Source of the DNA: Halonotius pteroides
GTDB lineage: Archaea; Halobacteriota; Halobacteria; Halobacteriales; Haloferacaceae
Assembly: GCF_003605635.1 (NCBI RefSeq)
Contig: NZ_QMDW01000001.1
Coordinates: 62,001-126,000 of the forward strand
DNA: 64,000 bases
Reading direction: 5' to 3'
A program made the position numbers and the translations under genes. The notes beneath the pieces were generated by a model that was not told the DNA's origin, searched no databases, and saw only the letters and a list, made by a program, of their open reading frames with translations. This document shows, piece after piece, positions 52,213 through 60,926 of the stretch (positions are counted from its first letter, which is position 1; every line of letters starts with the position of its first letter).

Positions 52213-54324
52213 CTACCGGTTCGTTTCAAGCCATTCCAGCGCGGGTTCCAACGCCGTCTGCGGCGGCGAACAGGTAAACGACTCACAGGCGTAGACTGTT
52301 GGCTCGCCGTCGATAGCTTCCCGGTCGGCCCAAACCGGCGGCGCGGCCTCCAGCCCGAGTTCGTCAAGCCACGCTTGGAGTTCTGATTCTGTCGGGGGGC
52401 GGTGGGCTAGTGTGACACCCGGCAGGTAGCGGTCGGCCAACGTCTCACGCCAGTCGGTCGGGAGATCGTCGGCCGCAACGGTGAGTTCCGCACCGCCATT
52501 GGTGTAGCGATCAGCCGCCAGCGTCAGCGAGACGTGTTGGAGCGGATTCCCGGTGATGCGGTTACTGTGGGTCGCCAACACCTCACCAGCGATCTCTCGG
52601 TAGTCGGCGTCGGCAACGAAGCCATCAAGCTCACAGAGCAGATCAACGGTCGCGCCGAGACTCGATGGTGTCGAGCTATCGGTGAGTTCCTGTGGGCGTG
52701 TCACCAACTCTTCGCCGTCATCGGGGGTGAAATAGATCGTTTTTGTCTCCGCGTCCCAGAACGCTGAGACGATCGTCTCGGCGAGATTAAGCGCGACACT
52801 GAGGGGCTGGAGGTCACCGGTCGCCTGATACAGGTCGAACGCGCCGCGGGCAAGGAAGGCATAATCCTCCAGATACCCCTCGCCGGCAACATCGCCGTCG
52901 ATGAACCGCCGTTGGAGCCGGCCTGTCTCGTTGTCGAGGAGGTGGTCGGTGACAAAGTCCAGTGCGTCACGGGCCGGCCCGGCATAATCGGCGTCAAGAA
53001 TGCGTGCGGCGTCCGCATACGCCGAGATCATCATCCCGTTCCAGCCGGCCAAGATCTTCTCGTCGCGTGGCGGTCGGGTTCGTTCCTCGCGAGCCGCAAA
53101 CAGTGTGTCGCAGGCGTTGGATAGCTTGGTGGTAACCACATCAGTCGTAAGGTCGTGGTCGTCGGCGAGTGTGTCGATCGTCGTTGAGACGTTCAACACG
53201 GTCGTCCCGCGCTCGAAGTTGCCACCGTCGGTCACACCGTAGCGCTCACAGAACAGCGTCGCCGCCGGGTCATCGAGGTGGGCATGAACATCCGCAGGCG
53301 TCCAGACGTAGAACGATCCCTCCTCGTCGCCGCTTCGGGCATCAAGCGTGCTGTAGAAACCGCCATCGGGGTGTGTGAGCTCGCGCTCGACAAACGCTAG
53401 CGTCTCATCGACAGTCTCAGCGTATCCCTCATCGCCGGTGAGTTGGTGGCCAGCGAGATACAGCGGTGGCAACCCGGCGTTGTCGTATAACATCTTCTCG
53501 AAGTGCGGCACCGTCCACTCACGGTCGGTCGCATACCGATGAAAACCACCGCCAAGGTGGTCGTACATCCCGCCGTCAGCCATCGCATCAAGCGTTGCCG
53601 TCACCGCCGTTAGTGCGTCGGTGGTGCCGCTGCGACCCGCTGTGCGCAACAGTAGATCGAGCCGCCCCGGCTGGGGGAACTTCGGGCCATCGGAGCCGAA
53701 GCCGCCGTACGCGTCGTCAACCGAACGGAGTGCGGTTCGAACCGCGCTGTCGAGGGTGTCGTCGCCCGGTACCTCGCCTGTGCCGTCGGCGTCGGGGGTG
53801 TCGTACTTGTCGCGGGCGGTGTCAACCCACTGCTCGGCGCGGGTTTGCATCTCGCTTCGCTCCTCGGGATCGTTCCATGAGGCTGCGATCTTGTCGAGAA
53901 GATCGAGCAAGCCCGGCATCTGTCCCTGTGGTTCCTTCGGGAAGTAGGTGCCAATATAGAACGGACTGCCTTCGGGGGTGAGCCACGCCGTCAACGGCCA
54001 GCCGCCGCGGCCGGTGACGCGCTGGCAGATCGACATATAGATGCTGTCAATATCCGGTCGTTCCTCGCGGTCGACCTTGATCGGGATGAAATCCTCGTTG
54101 AGCCGCTCGGCGACAGCGTCGTCCGCAAAGCTCTCCTCCTCCATGACGTGACACCAGTGACACGCCGAGTAGCCGATCGACAGAAAGATCGGCTTGTTCT
54201 GTGCTTTGGCTGCTTCCAGAGCGGTCTCATCCCACGGCTGCCAGTTGACGGGATTGTCCTTATGTTGGGTAAGATACGGGCTGCCTTCCTCGGCCAATCG
54301 ATTACGACGCAGTGGATCAGTCAT
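52213..54324 (-). CDS. YyaL-type thioredoxin-domain protein (DUF255)
   Basis: The 703-residue protein begins with a thioredoxin-like domain (NRLAEEGSPYLTQHKDNPVN, then GYSACHWCHVMEEESF with the CxxC). A large alpha/alpha toroid follows, typical of glycoside-hydrolase/epimerase-like parts (FHRYATDREWTVPHFEKMLY, KILAGWNGMMISAYADAARI). The family is widespread from bacteria to humans (spermatogenesis-associated SSP411). Its biological role is poorly defined; a redox or sugar-epimerase function has been proposed. ATG 54324 is chosen over one residue earlier. The length is normal. Confidence 0.92.
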   Translation of the reverse strand: MTDPLRRNRLAEEGSPYLTQHKDNPVNWQPWDETALEAAKAQNKPIFLSIGYSACHWCHVMEEESFADDAVAERLNEDFIPIKVDREERPDIDSIYMSICQRVTGRGGWPLTAWLTPEGSPFYIGTYFPKEPQGQMPGLLDLLDKIAASWNDPEERSEMQTRAEQWVDTARDKYDTPDADGTGEVPGDDTLDSAVRTALRSVDDAYGGFGSDGPKFPQPGRLDLLLRTAGRSGTTDALTAVTATLDAMADGGMYDHLGGGFHRYATDREWTVPHFEKMLYDNAGLPPLYLAGHQLTGDEGYAETVDETLAFVERELTHPDGGFYSTLDARSGDEEGSFYVWTPADVHAHLDDPAATLFCERYGVTDGGNFERGTTVLNVSTTIDTLADDHDLTTDVVTTKLSNACDTLFAAREERTRPPRDEKILAGWNGMMISAYADAARILDADYAGPARDALDFVTDHLLDNETGRLQRRFIDGDVAGEGYLEDYAFLARGAFDLYQATGDLQPLSVALNLAETIVSAFWDAETKTIYFTPDDGEELVTRPQELTDSSTPSSLGATVDLLCELDGFVADADYREIAGEVLATHSNRITGNPLQHVSLTLAADRYTNGGAELTVAADDLPTDWRETLADRYLPGVTLAHRPPTESELQAWLDELGLEAAPPVWADREAIDGEPTVYACESFTCSPPQTALEPALEWLETNR

Positions 54325-54393
54325 CATCCCACGTCGGCGCGGCGGACGCAAAAAAGATCGGTGTCGGCACCAGCGGCGTGCAACCGTCCGCGG

Positions 54394-54876
54394 TTAGCCG
54401 GTTGGTTGGGTAGTCTGATTTGCTGCTTGGGCCCGCTGTTGTTGGAGTTCTTCGAACTGGTCAGGGCTAGTCAGACCGGTAACCATGTCGACGTTCATAT
54501 AATCGAGGAGCGCACTCTCAGATCCCGACACGAGCAGCAGCGGTGAGCCGCTTGGTGGAGTGATCGAATCCTCAACAGTCAGTCCGAGCGATTCGGCCTC
54601 TGTGGTCGCGCTGTCGACAAGCTCGTCGGTGAGCTCGCCGCGGAGTTCCGAAACCTGCTGGCCAGCTTCCTGTCGGGAGATGCTGCCGTTCTGAAGCTCC
54701 TGTCTGAGCCGTTGGTTCTGTGTCTGCAGTTCGGCCTGTGCGTCCTCCGATAGCTGCAGGAAAGCGGTGGCGCGTCGCTCTGATCCCGGTGCCATACAGC
54801 CGGCAGCGGCCAACCCAAGGCCGACACCGCCGGCGGCAAGCAGTCGTCGTCGACTCACAGACGGCGTCTCAGTCAT
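54394..54876 (-). CDS. Tat lipoprotein, coiled-coil type
   Basis: The 160-residue protein has a Tat-lipoprotein signal (SRRRLLAAGGVGLGLAAAGC). The mature part is mostly helical, with a Gln/Glu-rich coiled-coil region (residues ~45-90, LQTQNQRLRQELQNGSIS). A small strand-rich end follows (SGSPLLLVSGSESALLDYMN), then a Gln-rich tail. No family is recognised. A TATA box 28 bases upstream of ATG 54876 predicts a leaderless mRNA, and the box is shared with the divergent neighbour. Confidence 0.82.
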   Translation of the reverse strand: MTETPSVSRRRLLAAGGVGLGLAAAGCMAPGSERRATAFLQLSEDAQAELQTQNQRLRQELQNGSISRQEAGQQVSELRGELTDELVDSATTEAESLGLTVEDSITPPSGSPLLLVSGSESALLDYMNVDMVTGLTSPDQFEELQQQRAQAANQTTQPTG

Positions 54877-54900
54877 ATGGTTGTTCGCTACTGACACCAC

Positions 54901-54908
54901 ATATAAAA
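54901..54908. promoter_or_regulatory. Possible bidirectional TATA box
   Basis: atataaaa reads as a TATA box on both strands. On the minus strand it is 28 bases from ATG 54876; on the plus strand it is about 35 bases from ATG 54939. One box may serve both genes. Confidence 0.5.
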
Positions 54909-54938
54909 CCGCACTGATCGACTGCCGACAACGAAACG

Positions 54939-55295
54939 ATGCTGCATCTGGATCGCAACGGGAGCCAATACGATTACACGGCTCCCCCGACGACGAGGTG
55001 TATGGAACCACCAGAAACGCCCCCAGAAGACCCCGCAGCCGCAAGCGATGCGTTGGCTGCCCATCTGACTGCCACGGCCGAGCGACCGATCCCACCGGCA
55101 ACCAATCGATGGCTTGGCGAAGCCGAAGCAGTGGCACAGGATGCAGCCAGCGACGAGATCGATCCGACGACCAGACGGCAGCGAGTCCAGCAGGTCGCCG
55201 GGCTGTTAGCTGAGGCCGATGCGACCGGCGACGAGAGTGCCGACGAACACATCGCTGCCGCTCGCGCCTGCTGTCAGGTGATACTCGACAGGTAG
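54939..55295 (+). CDS. Small hypothetical haloarchaeal protein
   Basis: The longest frame encodes 118 residues; starting at ATG 55002 gives 97 residues with a more uniformly acidic composition. The conserved-looking core is helical (AASDALAAHLTATAERPIPP, NRWLGEAEAVAQDAASD, QRVQQVAGLLAEADATG) and ends CCQVILDR. It looks like a small all-alpha protein. No family is recognised. The two candidate starts are hard to separate: the TATA box fits the earlier one. Confidence 0.7.
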   Translation: MLHLDRNGSQYDYTAPPTTRCMEPPETPPEDPAAASDALAAHLTATAERPIPPATNRWLGEAEAVAQDAASDEIDPTTRRQRVQQVAGLLAEADATGDESADEHIAAARACCQVILDR

Positions 55296-55304
55296 CCCAC
55301 GTGA

Positions 55305-55985
55305 TTATCCGACCTGGCCGCAGGCATCGATCAGCCCAAGAAGAGTCTCACGGGCTGCTGTTGGATCGACTGTCTCGGCGACGGCGTCGACAACGTCTGA
55401 GGGGCCGCTGTCGGGCGGCCCCGCTGGGGTACCACCGCCGGCAACGTGGTAGTCTCCATCGGCCGCCCAGACACCAAGGACGGCGGTGATCGGCACCGAC
55501 AACAGCGCGGGCGCGGTATCGTCAGTGCGATTGGAGACATCGGTGCGCTCGTCGGCAACAGCCGAGGAGTCGGTGGGATCACGATCCTGAACCGATCGTC
55601 GAACCAGCCCGCCGTAGGTGACAAGTAGTCCGTCGGTGTCGCCGATCAATCTGTCGCGTCGACCGCGTTCGGTGACCTGTTCGATACCGCGGTCGGCGAG
55701 GCGGTCGGTGAAGCCAGCGGCCGCCTTGCGTCGCACCAGCTTTGTCAGCACCGGCCCTGGGTCGCGTGGCGGTGCAAGCCGAATGCGACTCACAAAAAAG
55801 AACTGCCAGGGGTGATCACAGCCGGTCTGGGCGCGAATCCGCTCGCGTGCCTCGGTCTCCTCAAACACGACCGTATGCGTATAAACGGTCACAACCGGCG
55901 TCGAAAACGCTTCCTCGACGCTGGCGTCAGTCTCCTGCCAGCCGGCCAGGTGGTCGCTCGGAACGGCTGGCCGGGGGATGTCCAT
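55305..55985 (-). CDS. Conserved unknown protein linked to tfs
   Basis: The 226-residue protein lies immediately downstream of tfs with no gap: its ATG follows the tfs stop directly. I recognise no named domain. The N-terminal half has strands and helices (TPVVTVYTHTVVFEETEAR, CDHPWQFFFVSRIRLAPP). The middle contains LVTYGGLVRRSVQDRD before a small linker, and the end is helical. It may be a partner of TFS or simply co-transcribed. The composition fits the genome. Confidence 0.72.
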   Translation of the reverse strand: MDIPRPAVPSDHLAGWQETDASVEEAFSTPVVTVYTHTVVFEETEARERIRAQTGCDHPWQFFFVSRIRLAPPRDPGPVLTKLVRRKAAAGFTDRLADRGIEQVTERGRRDRLIGDTDGLLVTYGGLVRRSVQDRDPTDSSAVADERTDVSNRTDDTAPALLSVPITAVLGVWAADGDYHVAGGGTPAGPPDSGPSDVVDAVAETVDPTAARETLLGLIDACGQVG

Positions 55986-56306
55986 CTAGTGGTCGTCCTC
56001 GCGCCACTTGTGTTCACACTCGGTACACACGAAAAAGCGGGTCTCGCTTTCGTCGGCCGCACGGATCTGCTGCATATACCAGTAGGCGCGGTCGTTGTCA
56101 CACTCCGGACAGGCCGCCGTCGTCGTCGGCAGCCCCTTGTCTTCGGCATCGCTGATGTCGATGATCTCGCCTTTCTCCTGTCCTTCGGTTGTTACCATCG
56201 CGGCCTCGGCGGCCTCATCGCGGAGCTTCTCGAAGCCACACGACCCACAGACCCACTTGTCGTCCTCGGTCTTCAGCATCGACCCGCAGTCGTCACAGAA
56301 TTCCAT
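55986..56306 (-). CDS. tfs: Transcription factor S (TFS)
   Basis: The 106-residue protein has two zinc ribbons, as in archaeal TFS (related to TFIIS and RpoM). The N-terminal one is MEFCDDCGSMLK...WVCGSCG, and the C-terminal one is CPECDNDRAYWYMQQIRAAD followed by ESETRFFVCTECEHKW. The catalytic acidic pair in the C-terminal loop (ADES) is retained, so it should stimulate RNA cleavage by backtracked RNA polymerase. It leads a two-gene unit with the unknown protein. Confidence 0.93.
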   Translation of the reverse strand: MEFCDDCGSMLKTEDDKWVCGSCGFEKLRDEAAEAAMVTTEGQEKGEIIDISDAEDKGLPTTTAACPECDNDRAYWYMQQIRAADESETRFFVCTECEHKWREDDH

Positions 56307-56412
56307 TAGCGGGAGGCAATCAACTGTCGTACTTAAACCACAGGGTTGCGACGGTGATCGGTGGCTACCCGAAACCCGGAACCACGATATGGGATGGTCG
56401 CAAACAGCCGAT

Positions 56413-56928
56413 ATGAGCCTCACCGACGAGGAGCTTTCACGGCTGGAAGATGTCGTCGAGCTCCAACCGACGAAAAACGGCGAGCTACAGCAACGCTGGG
56501 CCCTAGACAGCGGCAGCGAAGTCCATCAGTATCTCGAAGACCACCTCAAAGACTACTACTACCGCGACGACGACAGCCTCATCCGTTCAACACCGGAGGC
56601 CGTCGAGCTCACCGGTGTTGAGCCGGGCGTTGCCCCGCCGGCCGACGGCGAAGCCGACGACGCGCCGCCGAGTTCGGTTCGACTCTCGCCGCTGGAGGCC
56701 AACGTGTTCGAAACTGTCGCTGGACCCGATGAGCGGTCTGAAAGCGTCGTCAGCGTGCTCAACGGGCTGCGAGCGGTCTCCGATATCGACCCCGATGTTG
56801 ACGATGTCCGGCAGGCCCTCCAACGACTCAAGCGGATCGGTGTCGTCGAAGTCAGCTACCGTGCAGTACCGACGTTTCGTGCCTGTGTCGACCGCGAATC
56901 GGTATCGGTGTCGACAACCGAAGACTGA
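56413..56928 (+). CDS. DUF5797-like protein
   Basis: The 171-residue acidic protein begins with ELSRLEDVVELQPTKNGELQ and LDSGSEVHQYLEDHLKDYYY, the hallmark of the haloarchaeal DUF5797 family. The C-terminal half contains FETVAGPDERSESVVSVLNG and LQRLKRIGVVEVSYR, which look like a winged-helix-like domain. It may therefore be a DNA- or RNA-binding regulator, but no role is known. It is divergent from tfs. ATG 56413 is preferred, since the frame upstream is antisense to tfs. Confidence 0.82.
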   Translation: MSLTDEELSRLEDVVELQPTKNGELQQRWALDSGSEVHQYLEDHLKDYYYRDDDSLIRSTPEAVELTGVEPGVAPPADGEADDAPPSSVRLSPLEANVFETVAGPDERSESVVSVLNGLRAVSDIDPDVDDVRQALQRLKRIGVVEVSYRAVPTFRACVDRESVSVSTTED

Positions 56929-56975
56929 TGACGACGACCGAGCACGAACTGCAACTGCGAAAATACCAGTCCATA

Positions 56976-56985
56976 CGTTTATATC
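56976..56985 (+). promoter_or_regulatory. TATA box for leader ORF and permease
   Basis: cgtttatatc is centred about 35 bases upstream of ATG 57015 and 143 bases upstream of the permease ATG 57123. It predicts a transcript that begins near the leader ORF. Confidence 0.45.
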
Positions 56986-57014
56986 GGGTGAATATCAACA
57001 AATAACCATACTCG

Positions 57015-57122
57015 ATGAGCAACAGCTGGAAAAATGCATCATCTTTCAGCATAGATGCGGAAATAAATCTCTTTGTCCGCACTACCGGCCTTCCGGCAAC
57101 ATCCGAGAGGCGGACGACCTGA
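57015..57122 (+). CDS. Candidate 35-aa leader ORF before APC permease
   Basis: A 35-codon frame (MSNSWKNASSFSIDAEINLF at the start) ends with TGA exactly before the ATG of the APC permease (TGA 57120-57122, ATG 57123). The TATA box upstream puts the transcript start just before its ATG. Its composition is not typical of stable haloarchaeal proteins, so it is more likely a regulatory uORF for translational coupling than a functional protein. It could also be chance in an AT-rich leader. Confidence 0.4.
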   Translation: MSNSWKNASSFSIDAEINLFVRTTGLPATSERRTT

Positions 57123-59297
57123 ATGAAAACCCTCGAACGCGACCTTGGGCTGCCGACGGTGCTGGCGATCAGTATCGGTGCGATGATCGGCAGCGGCATC
57201 TTCATTCTGCCAGCGTTGGCACTCGACATCGCCGGCCCGTCGGTAATTCTCGCATACCTGCTGGCCGGGGTGTTGGTCATTCCGGCGGCTGTCTCAAAAT
57301 CCGAGATGGCGACGGCGATGCCGGAAGCCGGCGGCACCTACCTCTATATTGAGCGCGGGATGGGGCCGATGATGGGCACTGTCGCCGGCGTCGGGACGTG
57401 GTTCTCGCTGGCGTTCAAAGGCGGTCTCGCCTTGGTTGGCGGCGTCCCATACCTGTTGATATTTTTCGATCTGCCGACCAAACCGGTCGCGGTCGCTCTG
57501 GCGGTTGTGTTGATCCTGATCAACCTTGTCGGCGCGAAACAGACCGGTCGACTGCAGGTTGCGATCGTTGTCGTCATGCTTGCCGCACTCGGATGGTTCG
57601 TTGTCGGGAGCGCGCCACAGTCGACGGGAACAAACTTCTCGCCGTTTTTCGGCGGCGGGCTCGGCGGTCTGCTTGAGGCGACGGGCCTGGTGTTTGTTTC
57701 CTACGCCGGGGTGACAAAGGTTGCCAGCATCGCCGAGGAGGTCGAAAAGCCTGATCGAAATATTCCACTTGGGATCCTCGGCTCGCTGGCGTTTACCACC
57801 CTCCTGTACGTGTTGATCGTCGCCATCATCGTCGGCGTCACCGACGCAGGGACGGTCGCCGGCTCAGCTACCCCGGTGGCGGCGGCGGCCAACCAGACCC
57901 TCGGCACCCTCGGTGTCGCCGCGGTCGTATTGGCGGCAATTCTTGCGTTGGTCTCGACCGCCAACGCCGGAATCCTCTCGTCGTCCCGCTATCCGTTTGC
58001 GATGGCCCGCGACGGGCTCGTCCCTGAATCGTTGGCAGCGGTCAGCGACCGGTTCGGAACACCATCGCTGTCGATCACGCTCACCGGTGCGGTGTTGGTG
58101 CTGCTGATCGCCTTCGTCCCGATCGTGGAGATCGCCAAGCTTGCCAGCGCGTTCCAGATTCTCGTCTTTATCCTCATCAACGTCGCACTCGTCGCGTTCC
58201 GCCGCGGCGACACCGACTACGAGCCGAGTTTCGCCGCACCGCTGTATCCATGGATGCAGGGCTTCGGCGTTCTCAGCGGAATCGTCTTGCTGACACAGAT
58301 GGGAACGATCGCCATCACCGGCGCGGTCGGTATCACGGTTGGCAGCATCGCGTGGTATTTCCTCTATGCCAGCACGCGAATCGACCGTGAGGGGGTTGCA
58401 GCCGATGTTGTCCGCCGAGAGGTCGGCCGGAGCCGCATCGCCGAAACAGAGGACGCACTCGACGAACAACGATATGAGGTGCTTGTGGCGATCACCCGTG
58501 ATATCAGCCGGGAACGCGAGCGAGCACTGCTTGAACTCGCTGCCGATCAGGTCAGACCCCACGACGGCCGGGTCGTTGCCGTCTGGTTCGAGGAGGTGCC
58601 GGATCAGGAGCCACTTGCGACCGCCGCCGAAACCCAGACGCCGGCTGAGGTCGCCTTCGAGAGCCAAACCGACGAGTTGGCCGCGGAGCTTGGGATCGAG
58701 GTCGATGTCGGCGAGATCGTCAGCCACGACACGAAACATTCGATGGTCAACTTCGCCGATCACCGCCGGGTCGACACGATCGTGGCCGAACACGAACGGC
58801 TCCGCCTTCGCTCGCGGCTTATCGGCGACCCGATCGACTGGATGGTTCGTCACGCCCCCTGTGACGTGCTGTTGGTCGACAATCAGGGCTATGACAGCCC
58901 ACAGGAGATCGAACTCCTCGGCGATGGAAGCCCGTTCGACCCAACAGCGATCGCTGTCACCGATACTGTCGCTGTCGCCAACAACGGCCAAGTTACGCTT
59001 CGGTTCCTCCCGTCGACCACCCCCGCCGAGAAACGCGAACGAACCGTACAGGAGTACCGGGACGAACTTGCGGGGTTGCTCTCGGTGTCCGTCGAGTTGG
59101 ATACGACCCCGACAGCAGATGCCGTCGCGTCGACGCCGGATGTCCGGATCCAACGCGGGGCGGACTACCGGCTCAGAGGGGCGTTCCTCGATCGAAAGCC
59201 ACGGGCACCGTCGAACTGTACGGCGATTACGGTCTACCCCGAGAGGGCAAACCAACCCGGCTTTGTGCGGCGGCTGGTCGAACGCGTCCTCTTTTAA
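57123..59297 (+). CDS. APC-family permease with stress-like C-terminal domain
   Basis: The 724-residue protein has a 12-helix APC permease: ISIGAMIGSGIFILPALAL in the first helix, EMATAMPEAGGTYLYIERGM, and KVASIAEEVEKPDRNIPLGI. A cytoplasmic region follows from about residue 450, which includes a Usp-like domain (RYEVLVAITRDISRERERAL near the start and HAPCDVLLVDNQGYDSPQEI). Compared with the permease at 9459 the tail is divergent and lacks the clear ATP loop. It probably carries an amino acid or related cation. A small leader ORF precedes it directly. Confidence 0.88.
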   Translation: MKTLERDLGLPTVLAISIGAMIGSGIFILPALALDIAGPSVILAYLLAGVLVIPAAVSKSEMATAMPEAGGTYLYIERGMGPMMGTVAGVGTWFSLAFKGGLALVGGVPYLLIFFDLPTKPVAVALAVVLILINLVGAKQTGRLQVAIVVVMLAALGWFVVGSAPQSTGTNFSPFFGGGLGGLLEATGLVFVSYAGVTKVASIAEEVEKPDRNIPLGILGSLAFTTLLYVLIVAIIVGVTDAGTVAGSATPVAAAANQTLGTLGVAAVVLAAILALVSTANAGILSSSRYPFAMARDGLVPESLAAVSDRFGTPSLSITLTGAVLVLLIAFVPIVEIAKLASAFQILVFILINVALVAFRRGDTDYEPSFAAPLYPWMQGFGVLSGIVLLTQMGTIAITGAVGITVGSIAWYFLYASTRIDREGVAADVVRREVGRSRIAETEDALDEQRYEVLVAITRDISRERERALLELAADQVRPHDGRVVAVWFEEVPDQEPLATAAETQTPAEVAFESQTDELAAELGIEVDVGEIVSHDTKHSMVNFADHRRVDTIVAEHERLRLRSRLIGDPIDWMVRHAPCDVLLVDNQGYDSPQEIELLGDGSPFDPTAIAVTDTVAVANNGQVTLRFLPSTTPAEKRERTVQEYRDELAGLLSVSVELDTTPTADAVASTPDVRIQRGADYRLRGAFLDRKPRAPSNCTAITVYPERANQPGFVRRLVERVLF

Positions 59298-60295
59298 CGC
59301 TGTTGGCGCGTTCGCTCAGCCCGCTGTTCCAACAGGCGGCGGATCCCGGCTCCCGGCCCGCCGTCGATCGGCCAACCGTTGGTGCGCCATGTCGGTGGTT
59401 CAGGTTCGAATGCTTCGCAACTACCACTACACACTGATGACGACTGATGGCACTCCTTGGCAGCACACCATGGAATCAAAAGCCGGCCAGTCCGTTGCAG
59501 CTCAAAATGCCGGCAATCTGGTCGCATCGTCGCCTGATAGTCCCGCCAGCCGCGGCCATAGGCGCGTTCAGCGAGTTCAAGTCGGCGTGACACCCGGTCG
59601 TCGTCATCATGAGTCGGTGTCACCGACGTTGGATGCCAGGCGACGCTGGCGGCGTCGGCGTCGACGCCACCGGCGAAATCAGTCGTCAGGATCCCGGCCT
59701 CAACCGGGAGTGCTTCCAGCAAAGCTGGCTCGACGGTCGCCCCGGTTTCGGCGGTGGCAACCCAAACCTCGTCGGCGAGGTCGGCTTCGACATCGTGATC
59801 GATCTGTTCGGCCAGTCGGTCGGCCGCCGCGGCGTCGAGATCCGGTTTGTTTTCGATCGCGATCAGCCGCCGCACCCAGTCGGGGTAGGGAGCGATCCGT
59901 TTGAGCTGAATCCGGTTGCCCTCGCTGCGGGTCTGTACCACGCCACGGTCGGCCGCACGGTGGACGGCTTCGCGGACATATCGCCACGGATAGTCGGGCT
60001 CGGGGAGTGGGTCACGGTACCATGCCCACTCAGCGGGCGCGTTGCGGACGACATGCAGGAGGTCAGAATCGAGTTCGTCGTCGCCGAAGGCCGCCCGGGC
60101 TTGCAGTGCGTCGCGGTTACACTCGACAACGACGGTGTCCCAGCGCCGGTGTTTGGTGCCGAGTTGCCGAGCAACAAGATACGCCGCGTCATCGCTGGCT
60201 TGGGTGTCACTGCCGGGCGGCCACGCGAGTTCCGCCCACCGACAGACACACAGCTCGTAGGTAAACTCCGAGTCGGCGGTTGCAGGGCCGGACAC
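59294..60295 (-). CDS. DUF5787-like protein
   Basis: The 333-residue protein begins with SEFTYELCVCRWAELAWPPG, the DUF5787 hallmark. It then shows RRWDTVVVECNRDALQARAA and LRHVVRNAPAEWAWYRDPLP-like segments. The middle LIAIENKPDLDAAAADRLAE and DEVWVATAETGATVEPALLE are arranged like PD-(D/E)xK nucleases (IENKPDL has E-x-K), so a nuclease-like fold is possible (inference). Four Cys near the C-terminus (CAAKECHQSSSVCSGSCEAF) may bind metal. It overlaps the permease end by four bases convergently. Confidence 0.82.
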   Translation of the reverse strand: MSGPATADSEFTYELCVCRWAELAWPPGSDTQASDDAAYLVARQLGTKHRRWDTVVVECNRDALQARAAFGDDELDSDLLHVVRNAPAEWAWYRDPLPEPDYPWRYVREAVHRAADRGVVQTRSEGNRIQLKRIAPYPDWVRRLIAIENKPDLDAAAADRLAEQIDHDVEADLADEVWVATAETGATVEPALLEALPVEAGILTTDFAGGVDADAASVAWHPTSVTPTHDDDDRVSRRLELAERAYGRGWRDYQATMRPDCRHFELQRTGRLLIPWCAAKECHQSSSVCSGSCEAFEPEPPTWRTNGWPIDGGPGAGIRRLLEQRAERTRQQR

Positions 60296-60303
60296 GACCC
60301 GGA

Positions 60304-60747
60304 TTAGATGTAATCGCCCTCCGCTACAAGCCGCTCATCGAGAAACTCGTCGGCCTGTTTGAGGATCTCTCGGGGGCCGTCTTGGGTGATTGTATTGAGG
60401 GCCTGCTCGTAGTCGCGCCACTGCAGGTCGCGGTGTTCCGTCGAGAGCTCCGCGCTGGCCTCAAAGGAGTGGGCGATGAAGAGATGCACCGTCTTATGAA
60501 TCGTGTCGCCGCTGGCCTGGAACACGTAATCGTAGTCCTCACGGAAGCCGTTGATGAGTCGAAACTCCTCGATCCCGGCTTCCTCCGTTACCTCTCGGAT
60601 CGCAGTTTGCTGAAGCTCCTCGTCTCCTTCGACCCCGCCTTTCGGGAACTCCCAGTCCCCTGGTCGGCTTTTGAGGAGCAAATACTCCCGGCAGCCACGG
60701 GTATCGCGGAAGAGGATCGCTCCAGCACTGGTTGCCTCAACCGTCAT
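60304..60747 (-). CDS. Nudix hydrolase
   Basis: The 147-residue enzyme has a full Nudix box, GGVEGDEELQQTAIREVTEE then AGI (catalytic glutamates at residues 52, 55 and 56, box from G37). The rest fits the diadenosine-polyphosphate hydrolase-like group (WEFPKGGVEGDEELQQTAIR). It degrades nucleoside diphosphate-linked compounds, but which one cannot be told. It follows the DUF5787 gene on the same strand with eight bases between. Confidence 0.92.
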   Translation of the reverse strand: MTVEATSAGAILFRDTRGCREYLLLKSRPGDWEFPKGGVEGDEELQQTAIREVTEEAGIEEFRLINGFREDYDYVFQASGDTIHKTVHLFIAHSFEASAELSTEHRDLQWRDYEQALNTITQDGPREILKQADEFLDERLVAEGDYI

Positions 60748-60895
60748 TGCGCTCTGCTACGGAGGCCCACCCTAAGAGGGTATCGGAGGCGGCGGTACCA
60801 CGCTCTCGGTCGAACAGCCGGCAACCGACCGAGAACGGAGTCCGGTCGTGCCATCGTGGATGAGAGGGTACCGCACGCCACGGGCCGGTAGACGG

Positions 60896-60902
60896 GCTTT
60901 TA
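60896..60902 (+). promoter_or_regulatory. TATA box of uS10-like gene
   Basis: gctttta is centred 28 bases before ATG 60927 and supports that ATG, rather than the GTG two codons earlier, as the start. Confidence 0.45.
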
Positions 60903-60926
60903 CTGCTTGCCGTCTCAGGGGTGGAT

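Noticed and set aside
57864-59255. Minus-strand open frame (463 codons) opposite the APC permease
   Set aside because: Composition is Arg/Asp-rich without motifs; it follows from GC-rich codon bias of the real gene.
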